Of a stretch of DNA of 22,790 nucleotides, positions 14,814 through 21,210 are shown one piece after another. The stretch covers positions 1 to 22,790 of the forward strand of contig DASZLR010000148.1 in the NCBI GenBank assembly GCA_035552275.1, read 5' to 3'. The notes under the pieces were generated by a model, which did not search any database, was not told where the DNA came from, and saw only the letters and a program-made list of their open reading frames with translations. Position 1 is the first letter of the stretch. Each line of letters begins with the position of its first letter. Made by a program: the position numbers and the translations under genes. Origin of the DNA: DASVLX01 sp035552275 (lineage in GTDB: Bacteria; Actinomycetota; Actinomycetes; Mycobacteriales; Pseudonocardiaceae).

Positions 14814-17069
14814 CTACGCCGAATGGTGCGCGGGTTTGGCGCCGCGTCTGTCTCGTGTGGACCTTGGCGGTCTGGTCACGGCGGCGGCCTTCGCCTGGAC
14901 CGTGGCGCTCGCCGCGTTGCCGAACACTCGTTGCCGACTGACGACCTGCTTCGGGTGCCGGGTCAGCTTCAGCAGCGCCGATATCGTGGCGACCGGGATC
15001 TTGGCCGGTCCGACCAGGATGGGCAGATGCGGCGCCGTGCCGGGGTAGCCGGGCAGGAACAGCCGCGTGCCGGCGGTGCTGGCGGTGACGTAGGCGGACT
15101 GCTCGCCGGCGTAGGACTGGCCGAACGACGAGCCCAGGATCGAGTTCACCCTGGTTCCGGTCGGCACCGTGATCGGAACGTGCACAGTGGACGGTCCGGT
15201 GACGGTGACCAGGTCGCCCTGCTCGGACGCGCTCACGCCGCTCATCGCGCTGGCCCACTGCGCCTGCTGTCGCAGCGCCTGGGCGGCGGCGGACAGCCGG
15301 GGCGAGACGATCGGCGTGTTGGCGGCGAACTCGCCGTGGTAGGTGGCCAGGATGCTGTTCAGGACCGGGTAGATGATCCGGCTTTCGGCCAGGTTCGACT
15401 GGTGCACGTAGTGCGGCCGGGGGTCGTTGCCCAGGATGTGGCTCAGCGCGATCCGCGACTCGATCGGCACGATGTACGAGGCGTAGCCGGTGGTCGGGTC
15501 CAGCGGCGCGATGCAGGTGGTGGTGGCCGGGTTGGCCGTGCACACGCCGCTGCCGCCGTCGGCCTGCGAGGTGTAGATCCAGTTGTACTCGGAGACCTCC
15601 TCGGCCGGCGAGGCGACGTTGTAGAAGACGTTCATCGGGTGTCGGGGCACGCCCAGTGCCGTCGACACCTGACGCTGGTTGGGCTCGCGGGAGGCGTCCA
15701 GCCCCAGCCACTGGATGTTGTTGGCCTGCAGGCCGGCCAGGAAGTTCGGGTTGTCGGTGGGCTGCTGCGGCAGGATGAACGTGCCGGAGTGCTCACCGGC
15801 GACCAGTTCGGTCGGGTCGATGGTGAAACCGTGCTGCTGGGCCCAGGCCACGTTCTGGCTGATCTGCGAGTTGATGTCGGACTCGCTGACCCACTGGATC
15901 GCGCCGGTGGTCGGATCGGTGACGCACCGCCAGGGGATCACCGTGAAGTCCTGCTGACAGCCCAGGAACTCGTGGTCGTAGGTGTGGTCGACCCAGGTGA
16001 ACTGGGACTGGACCGCCTGGAACGCGGGCAGCAGCGGGTCGGAGCCGTTCGCGGTGACGGTCTCGTCGCTGGCGCCGCCGTTGTAGAGCATGTTGAACTG
16101 GAAGTTGTTCTGCTGCTGCCAGCTCACCGCGTAGGTCACGTCGGCCGGGGTCATCCGGATCGGCGTGGTGTCCGGGGTGCCGGCCGGGCAGTCGTTGTTG
16201 CCGGGGGTGCAGTGCAGGGTGGTGTTCCACCGGTCGTCGGAGTTGAACACGTCATCGACGTCGAGGGTGAAGTAGTTGCGGTAGTAGCCAAGGTGCACGC
16301 CCTTGGTCATCCAGGTGACGATGCCGTGGGCCAGCAACTGGAACTGGCTCTGCGCGCTGGAGTAGGAGAACGAGATCACCAGCTGCTCGTGGCCGCCGGA
16401 GGTGTAGTCGCCGAGCAGCGAGCCCTGGGTCGAGGTGCCGGGGATGGTCGCGGTCAGGTAGGGCTCGTAGTGCGAGCCGGTGGTCGGGTCGTCGGGCAGC
16501 GCGGTGGCCAGATAGCCGTAGGTCTCGCTGACGGCCGGGTCCAGATCCTCGATCTTGACCGGGCCGCTGAGGTAGCTGAACGAGCCGAGGGTGGCCGCCC
16601 GGGTCAGCGTGCTGGCGGTGCCGTCGAGGGTGCCGGACCACTGGTTGGTCAGGCCGACCGTCGAGTTCGGGAACACGTAGTTGTCCACCTGGCGGATGCC
16701 GAACTGCTGCTCGAAGGCGGTCAACGCGGTCAGTTCGGCTGCGGACAGCCCGGTGGGCGCCTGGTTGGGCAGCACCACGGCCTCGAACTTGGCCCGCGGC
16801 ACGCCGTTCACGGTGTCGGCCAGATAGCCGGCGGTGAGCTGCGGCCGGGCCGGGTCGGCGAGGTTGACCACAGTGGACGGCACGCCCTCGGCGGTCAGCT
16901 CCGAGGTGATGGCTGAAACCCAGGGGGTGCCGTCGGACACGACGAGCACGTCGAGGTTGGTGATCGGGACGGACGTGGCCGCCTGTCCCGGTGTCGCGGC
17001 CGCCCCGATGAGGGCGGCCGCCGTGGCGACGACGAAGGTGAGAGCCTTCAGCCTGCCGTTCAGACGCAC
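14814..17069 (-). CDS. Secreted Agd3-like polysaccharide deacetylase (CE18-type)
   Basis: A 751-residue exported protein, first gene of the cluster. Residues 1-30 are a signal peptide with a basic start, a hydrophobic core and an AxA-like cleavage site after PGQA. The central domain has a NodB-like first motif, FTLDVDDVF (D270, D272, D273), and a second motif, DHTYDHEF (H362, H366), the two metal-binding elements of this deacetylase class. GEHSGT (425-430), RHPMNVFYN (476-484) and YVHQSNL further on fit the Agd3 layout of a deacetylase flanked by other beta domains. Agd3 removes acetyl groups from GalNAc in Aspergillus galactosaminogalactan, making it cationic and adhesive. The same role on an exported polymer is inferred here. 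GTG 17069 has GGAG five bases upstream. The C-terminal 30 residues are very basic. Confidence 0.83.
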   Translation of the reverse strand: MRLNGRLKALTFVVATAAALIGAAATPGQAATSVPITNLDVLVVSDGTPWVSAITSELTAEGVPSTVVNLADPARPQLTAGYLADTVNGVPRAKFEAVVLPNQAPTGLSAAELTALTAFEQQFGIRQVDNYVFPNSTVGLTNQWSGTLDGTASTLTRAATLGSFSYLSGPVKIEDLDPAVSETYGYLATALPDDPTTGSHYEPYLTATIPGTSTQGSLLGDYTSGGHEQLVISFSYSSAQSQFQLLAHGIVTWMTKGVHLGYYRNYFTLDVDDVFNSDDRWNTTLHCTPGNNDCPAGTPDTTPIRMTPADVTYAVSWQQQNNFQFNMLYNGGASDETVTANGSDPLLPAFQAVQSQFTWVDHTYDHEFLGCQQDFTVIPWRCVTDPTTGAIQWVSESDINSQISQNVAWAQQHGFTIDPTELVAGEHSGTFILPQQPTDNPNFLAGLQANNIQWLGLDASREPNQRQVSTALGVPRHPMNVFYNVASPAEEVSEYNWIYTSQADGGSGVCTANPATTTCIAPLDPTTGYASYIVPIESRIALSHILGNDPRPHYVHQSNLAESRIIYPVLNSILATYHGEFAANTPIVSPRLSAAAQALRQQAQWASAMSGVSASEQGDLVTVTGPSTVHVPITVPTGTRVNSILGSSFGQSYAGEQSAYVTASTAGTRLFLPGYPGTAPHLPILVGPAKIPVATISALLKLTRHPKQVVSRQRVFGNAASATVQAKAAAVTRPPRSTRDRRGAKPAHHSA

Positions 17070-17093
17070 CTGTTCTCCGTTCGCGCATGCGGC

Positions 17094-17114
17094 CGCGCAC
17101 CACACAAGTGCGCG
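17094..17114 (-). promoter_or_regulatory. Leader hairpin C, next to the deacetylase start
   Basis: CGCGCAC (17094-17100) and GTGCGCG (17108-17114) form a perfect 7-bp stem with a 7-base loop, ending about 25 bp before the GTG at 17069. In the transcript it would sit just upstream of the Shine-Dalgarno, where a hairpin can affect translation initiation. Confidence 0.35.
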
Positions 17115-17142
17115 AACTCGCAGTAATCAGAAATGGGCCCAG

Positions 17143-17162
17143 AACGACAAGGGCCTGTCGTT
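17143..17162 (-). promoter_or_regulatory. Leader hairpin B with an alternative pairing partner
   Basis: AACGACA (17143-17149) and TGTCGTT (17156-17162) form a perfect 7-bp stem around a 6-base loop. Five loop bases (17151-17155, GGGCC) can pair instead with GGCCC at 17136-17140. The two pairings look mutually exclusive, so this could be a small RNA switch. It directly adjoins dyad A. Confidence 0.35.
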
Positions 17163-17191
17163 GTCACCCGCGTATCGGAACGTAGGGTGAC
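17163..17191. promoter_or_regulatory. Dyad A, operator-like
   Basis: GTCACCC (17163-17169) and GGGTGAC (17185-17191) are 7-bp inverted arms with a 15-bp spacer. A further CGT/ACG pair (17171-17173 and 17180-17182) lies inside. The 29-bp span fits a dimeric regulator site. One of the nearby LuxR-type regulators is a possible binder, by inference from position only. Confidence 0.35.
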
Positions 17192-17601
17192 GTGTTACAG
17201 ACTTATGACGGCCGAGCGTGACGAGCCAAATAACGCAGCGAAGTGGGATTTTGACAACGTGCGCCGGGCGTTCTCGGCTGTTCGTGAGTGCCCGCATTGG
17301 AGCTATGACGCACAGTAGTGCTTCTGTCCGATTTACCCGTTATCTCCGCTGAGTGTCACCGACCCGAAGCCATTCAGGTGGCCCGCCGACGGAACCGCGT
17401 TCACCTCAAGCAATCGACCGGTGGCGCTGTGCGACCATTCTGGATCACAACGGGACGATAACAGTTGACAGTGAACCCCTGGACGCCTCGGGCAAAAGTG
17501 GCGTAGTTACCAGCAAACAGTCGAACTGTCCAGGGCATTTGGTCGCCAAAGATGAGTCCGAACGGGACGGGTCCGGTTGCTTCACTGAGGACAACAATAC
17601 A

Positions 17602-17615
17602 CAGTTCGCGAACTG
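17602..17615. promoter_or_regulatory. Perfect 14-bp palindrome
   Basis: CAGTTCGCGAACTG is a perfect palindrome in the lower-GC intergenic region. A related shorter dyad (ACAGT-CGA-ACTGT) lies at 17517-17529, and a similar half-site cluster ACAGTTGACAGT at 17461-17472. Together they suggest repeated sites for one regulator. Confidence 0.3.
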
Positions 17616-17666
17616 GAAAGGTGAGAAACAAACCATTCCCGCCGGTGTCGGAACGAAGTCAGTCAT

Positions 17667-18716
17667 TCACGAGCCGTGACGGCGAAACCGTTCGGCCAGG
17701 ACCGGATCGTCTTCCCACCACAGCCGGGTCGGAGCGGGGTCACCGCCATTGTCCGAGGTGCCGGCCGCGTTTGCCCGTTCCTGGTCCGAGTTCGCGGCGG
17801 CCTCACGCTCGTCCAGTTCCCGGTCGATCTCGACGGCCTCGCGCTCGTCGTCCACCGCCATTCGGTTCAGCAGCGCACCCAGGAACGGCAGCCCGGCGAG
17901 GTCGCCGACCAGCCACAACACCCCGGCGCCGATGATCTGATCGGTGCGCGGGCTCGGCCCCCAGGCGCGGTGCAGCGCCAGATAGTAGTTGTGCGCCACC
18001 AGATCCGGCCCCAGCCACAGCACCAGGCCGAGCGCGGCGTCGAAGATCACCTCGGCGAAGGTGATCACCACCGAGATCAGCTGCGGGTACCGGCGCGGCA
18101 CCGGATCGAGCTGCAACCGGCTGTAGAAGTACAGGAAGCCGGCGGCGAGCAGGTGCAGGCGCAGCAGCGCGTCGATGCCGGGTGAGCGCAGCGCGGCGGC
18201 GTAGTAGCCGGTGAAGTAGATCAGCCAGGGAGTGGCGATCAGCACCACCGAGGTGGTGGCCGGAAAGGTGAGCACCCGCGCCGTCCGGCTGGCCAGCGCC
18301 CGCCGCGAGGCCCGGACGGCCGGCTCCGGCAGCGTCGCGAGCGCGAGCGCCACCGGCGAGCCCATCGCCAGCAGCAGCGGCACGACCATCAGCGTCACGA
18401 TGATGTCGGTGGCCCGCACCCAGAAGAGAGTGTCCGCGTACACCCGGATGAACGACGCGCCCAACAACAGGATCAGGCCGACGCCGAGGCCGAAGGCCAC
18501 CGACCGGCCGCGCCGCCACGCCTCGCCGCGCCGGGCGAGTTTCCGCCGCGCCCACAGATAACCGCCGCCGAGCACCAGGGCCACCAGCACCGACAGCGGG
18601 TCGAAGGTCCACGAGGTCAACACGGTCGTCAGGGTCAGCGGTGCGAGGTCGGGCGGCACGTCCCCAGTGTCAACCGAGGGGGCACGAACGGGCGAACCGG
18701 GTGGCAGGTTTCCCAC
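17667..18716 (-). CDS. CtaG-like cytochrome c oxidase assembly membrane protein
   Basis: A 349-residue protein of the Caa3/CtaG family, thought to help assemble copper-containing cytochrome oxidase. About seven hydrophobic helices run from residue 40 to 285. Family-typical segments are TSWTFDPLSVLVAL near the start, the TLMVVPLLLAMGSPVALAL helix, RLHLLAAGFLYFYSRLQLDPVPRRYP, and the HNYYLALHRAWGPSPRTDQIIGAGVLWLVGD block. The last 65 or so residues are acidic and polar, probably cytosolic. The GTG at 18716 lacks a clear Shine-Dalgarno; a GTG 19 codons further in is an alternative. It is transcribed away from the symporter gene and towards the polysaccharide leader. No oxidase genes are in the window, and nothing links it to the polymer locus. 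Confidence 0.83.
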   Translation of the reverse strand: MGNLPPGSPVRAPSVDTGDVPPDLAPLTLTTVLTSWTFDPLSVLVALVLGGGYLWARRKLARRGEAWRRGRSVAFGLGVGLILLLGASFIRVYADTLFWVRATDIIVTLMVVPLLLAMGSPVALALATLPEPAVRASRRALASRTARVLTFPATTSVVLIATPWLIYFTGYYAAALRSPGIDALLRLHLLAAGFLYFYSRLQLDPVPRRYPQLISVVITFAEVIFDAALGLVLWLGPDLVAHNYYLALHRAWGPSPRTDQIIGAGVLWLVGDLAGLPFLGALLNRMAVDDEREAVEIDRELDEREAAANSDQERANAAGTSDNGGDPAPTRLWWEDDPVLAERFRRHGS

Positions 18717-18832
18717 CGGAGCCCGAACATGATCGGTACTACTTCACCAGAGCCTTTGTTGGGAGTACTGTGCCAGATTGTGTTGGTCCTGAGTGGTCCT
18801 GTTCGTTCTTGTTGAACTGGAGGAGGTGAGCC

Positions 18833-20530
18833 GTGCAGGTTCTCGGTGCTGCGAGCCTCCGGCTGAACGCCGGCCCGATCGACTACGTGTTGATCGCCGT
18901 GTACTTCGTGCTGGTCCTCGGCATCGGCGCGCTGGCCCGCCGGTCGGTCTCGTCCAGCCTGGACTTCTTCCTGTCCGGCCGGTCGCTGCCGGCCTGGGTG
19001 ACCGGCCTGGCGTTCATCTCGGCGAACCTCGGCGCCGTGGAGATCTTCGGCATGACGGCCAACGGCGCCCAGTACGGCGTGCCGACGGTGCACTACTACT
19101 GGATCGGCGCCATCCCGGCGATGGTGTTCCTCGGCCTGGTGATGATGCCGTTCTACTACGGCTCCAAGGTGCGCAGCGTGCCGGAGTTCATGCTCCGCCG
19201 GTTCGGCAAGTTCGCCCATCTGGTCAACGCGATCAGCTTCGCGCTGGCCCAGGTGCTGATCGCCGGGGTCAACCTGTACGCGCTGGCCAGCGTGGTGAAC
19301 CTGCTGCTGGGCTGGCCGCTGTGGGTGTCGATCATCATCGCCGCCGTGATCGTGCTGGCGTACACGACGCTGGGCGGCATGCGCGCCGCCGTCTACAACG
19401 AGGTGATGCAGTTCTTCGTGATCGTCGCCATGCTGGTGCCGCTCACCCTGGTGGGGCTGAAGAACGTCGGCGGCTGGAGCGGCCTGAAGGACAAGATCAA
19501 CCACATCAACCCGGGCACCGCCGCCGCGCAGCTGCATTCCTGGCCGGGCACCAACATCACCGGCATCAGCAACGCCACGCTGTCCGTGCTGGGCATCATC
19601 TTCGGCCTCGGCTTCGTGCTGTCCTTCGGCTACTGGACGACGAACTTCGCCGAGGTGCAGCGCGCGCTGTCGGCGCGCAGCATGTCCGCGGCCCGCCGCA
19701 CGCCGCTGATCGGGTCCTACCCGAAGACGTTCATCGTGCTGGTGATCTTCATTCCCGGCATGCTCGCCGCCGTGCTGTCGCCGGAGCTGGCCGCGTACAA
19801 GGCCAGCGGCGGCACGCTGAAGAACGGGGTGACCTACAACAACGCGATCGAGCTGCTGATCCGCGACCTGCTGCCCAACGGCATGCTCGGCGTGGCGATC
19901 GCCGGCCTGGTGGCCGCGTTCATGGCCGGCATGGCGGCCAACGTCAGCTCGTTCAACACCGTCTTCACCTACGACATCTGGGAAACCTACGTCGTCAAGA
20001 ACAAGCCGGACGCCTACTACCTGCGGGTCGGCCGGCTGATCACGCTGATCGGCTGCCTGGTGGCCATCCTGACCGCGTTCATCGCGGGCAACTTCAACAA
20101 CCTGATGGACTACCTGCAGACCCTGTTCAGCTTCTTCAACGCGCCGCTGTTCGCCACCTTCATCCTGGGCATGTTCTGGAAGCGGATGACGCCGCTGGCC
20201 GGTGGCATCGGGTTGATCATGGGCACCGTCTCGGCGGTCACCGTGGACGCGCTGAACCGGGCGCACGTGCTGAACCTGTCGAACCAGGGCGCGAGCTTCC
20301 TGGGCGCCATCGCCGCGTTCGTGGTGGACGTCGTGCTCAGCGTGCTGATCTCGTACGTCAGCCGGCCCCGGCCCGAGGCGGAGCTGACCGGGCTGGTGTG
20401 GTCGTTGACGCCACGCGACGCGCTCAGGCAGGCCGAGGTAGGCCAGGACGCCGGCTGGTATCGCAAGCCGGTCGTGCTCGGCACCGGAGTGTTGGTCCTG
20501 GCAGCCGCCCTGAGCATCGTGTTCTGGTGA
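18833..20530 (+). CDS. Sodium:solute symporter (SSS family, SGLT-like)
   Basis: A 565-residue membrane transporter predicted to couple solute uptake to a sodium gradient. It has about 13-14 hydrophobic helices in the LeuT-type arrangement. The N-terminal part shows the family landmarks DFFLSGRSLPAWVTGLAFIS (about 44-63), ANLGAVEIFGM and SVPEFMLRRFGK. The TLGGMRAAVYNEVMQFF segment matches the conserved loop and helix seen in sugar symporters such as vSGLT. The substrate could be a sugar or a related small organic molecule. The start is GTG 18833 with a near-perfect AGGAGG six bases upstream. A small two-helix membrane protein follows 13 bases downstream, probably on the same transcript. Confidence 0.87.
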   Translation: MQVLGAASLRLNAGPIDYVLIAVYFVLVLGIGALARRSVSSSLDFFLSGRSLPAWVTGLAFISANLGAVEIFGMTANGAQYGVPTVHYYWIGAIPAMVFLGLVMMPFYYGSKVRSVPEFMLRRFGKFAHLVNAISFALAQVLIAGVNLYALASVVNLLLGWPLWVSIIIAAVIVLAYTTLGGMRAAVYNEVMQFFVIVAMLVPLTLVGLKNVGGWSGLKDKINHINPGTAAAQLHSWPGTNITGISNATLSVLGIIFGLGFVLSFGYWTTNFAEVQRALSARSMSAARRTPLIGSYPKTFIVLVIFIPGMLAAVLSPELAAYKASGGTLKNGVTYNNAIELLIRDLLPNGMLGVAIAGLVAAFMAGMAANVSSFNTVFTYDIWETYVVKNKPDAYYLRVGRLITLIGCLVAILTAFIAGNFNNLMDYLQTLFSFFNAPLFATFILGMFWKRMTPLAGGIGLIMGTVSAVTVDALNRAHVLNLSNQGASFLGAIAAFVVDVVLSVLISYVSRPRPEAELTGLVWSLTPRDALRQAEVGQDAGWYRKPVVLGTGVLVLAAALSIVFW

Positions 20531-20543
20531 GGGAGAAAACGTC

Positions 20544-20840
20544 GTGAGTGCCGAGACTCAAGCCAAGCCCGCCGGCCGGACCGCCGGACTGTTCGACCTG
20601 CGGCTGATCATCGCGCTGCTGTTCACCGTCTTCGGCCTGGTGGTGACGATCACCGGGGTGGTGGCCAAGGCGAAGGACGTCAGCGCCAGCGGACAGAACG
20701 TGGGCGTCAACGTGAACCTGTGGACCGGCATCCCGATGCTGGTGCTGGCCGCGCTGTTCGTGTTGTGGGCGGTGTTGCGGCCGGTCCGGCTGCCGCCGCC
20801 GACCGAAGTCGGCACGCCGCAGCCGGACCAGCAGCAGTAG
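20544..20840 (+). CDS. Small two-helix membrane protein downstream of the symporter
   Basis: A 98-residue protein not matched to a named family. Two hydrophobic helices lie at about 19-41 (LRLIIALLFTVFGLVVTITG) and 61-79 (GIPMLVLAALFVLWAVL). A polar loop with KDVSASGQNVGVNVN joins them, and the tail is Pro/Gln-rich. The GTG at 20544 is preceded by GGGAG and starts 13 bases after the symporter stop. Its position suggests an accessory subunit or stabiliser of the symporter, as small membrane partners are known for other SSS transporters. This is inference from gene order. Confidence 0.75.
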   Translation: MSAETQAKPAGRTAGLFDLRLIIALLFTVFGLVVTITGVVAKAKDVSASGQNVGVNVNLWTGIPMLVLAALFVLWAVLRPVRLPPPTEVGTPQPDQQQ

Positions 20841-20857
20841 CTCCGCCTTACGGTGGG

Positions 20858-21019
20858 TCAGCGCGGGCCGGTGCCGGCCCGCTCGGCCGCGCCACGCCGC
20901 AATGCCCGGTAGTGCACCAGGTGCGGCGGGGTGTGCGCGGTCAGCGTGCGCTCGTCCATCCACCGCAGCGCCTGTGCGACGCCGCGGCGGAGGCGAGGAG
21001 TCAGGCTCTTCGCAGCCAT
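20858..21019 (-). CDS. Small basic protein, 53 residues, unknown function
   Basis: A short gene supported by a strong Shine-Dalgarno (GAAGGAGG) six bases before ATG 21019 and by normal high-GC codon use. The product is rich in Arg and Ala (about 12 Arg in 53), with one likely amphipathic helix, LRRGVAQALRWMDERTL, and a His/Pro patch, HTPPHLVHY. No signal peptide, membrane segment or known motif is visible. It converges on the small membrane-protein gene and diverges from the aldehyde dehydrogenase, so it shares a promoter region with the latter. I do not recognise the family. Confidence 0.6.
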   Translation of the reverse strand: MAAKSLTPRLRRGVAQALRWMDERTLTAHTPPHLVHYRALRRGAAERAGTGPR

Positions 21020-21210
21020 GCTCGTCCTCCTTCATCGTCGTTGGTCGCCACCTCGCTGTGGTCCTGCAATATGTACATCGCTGACAACGTCTGGATCGTT
21101 CCCGTATCCGAGCGTGACATCTCGCACACGAGGCCGGACCTTGTCAAGATCGTCATTTGCCGGCCGATCCGCATACGCTCTGCCCCACCGCGATCTTGGG
21201 GAGGCAGACC
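21020..21210. promoter_or_regulatory. Divergent promoter region with an inverted repeat near the ALDH ribosome-binding site
   Basis: This 191-bp gap separates divergent starts. CAAGATCG (21145-21152) and CGATCTTG (21191-21198) are perfect 8-bp inverted arms 38 bp apart. The second arm touches the aldehyde dehydrogenase Shine-Dalgarno GGGGAGG (21198-21204), so a folded leader could limit ribosome access. No clear -35/-10 pair was found. Confidence 0.35.

Larger units (their letters stand above)
17070..17666 (-). promoter_or_regulatory. Non-coding leader/promoter region of the polysaccharide operon
   Basis: About 600 bp separate the deacetylase start from the stop of the CtaG-like gene. GC content is visibly lower than in neighbouring genes, no frame has normal codon bias, and no good ribosome-binding site precedes the short frames in it. 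The promoter of the eight-gene cluster should lie here. I could not assign convincing -35 and -10 boxes. Several inverted repeats are present and are listed separately. The part near 17400-17666 may also hold the 3' end of the CtaG-like transcript. Confidence 0.5.

Noticed and set aside
17353..17679. Possible 108-residue gene in the leader region
   Set aside because: No ribosome-binding site, codon use unlike the neighbours and no recognisable domain.
18717..18832. Promoter boxes for the symporter
   Set aside because: AGTAC/GTACT pairs and TTG-like hexamers exist, but no -35/-10 pair with acceptable spacing could be defended.
18635..20266. 543-codon minus-strand frame opposite the symporter
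   Set aside because: Composition is almost entirely His, Arg, Gln, Asp and Val without hydrophobic order; it mirrors a well-supported transporter gene.
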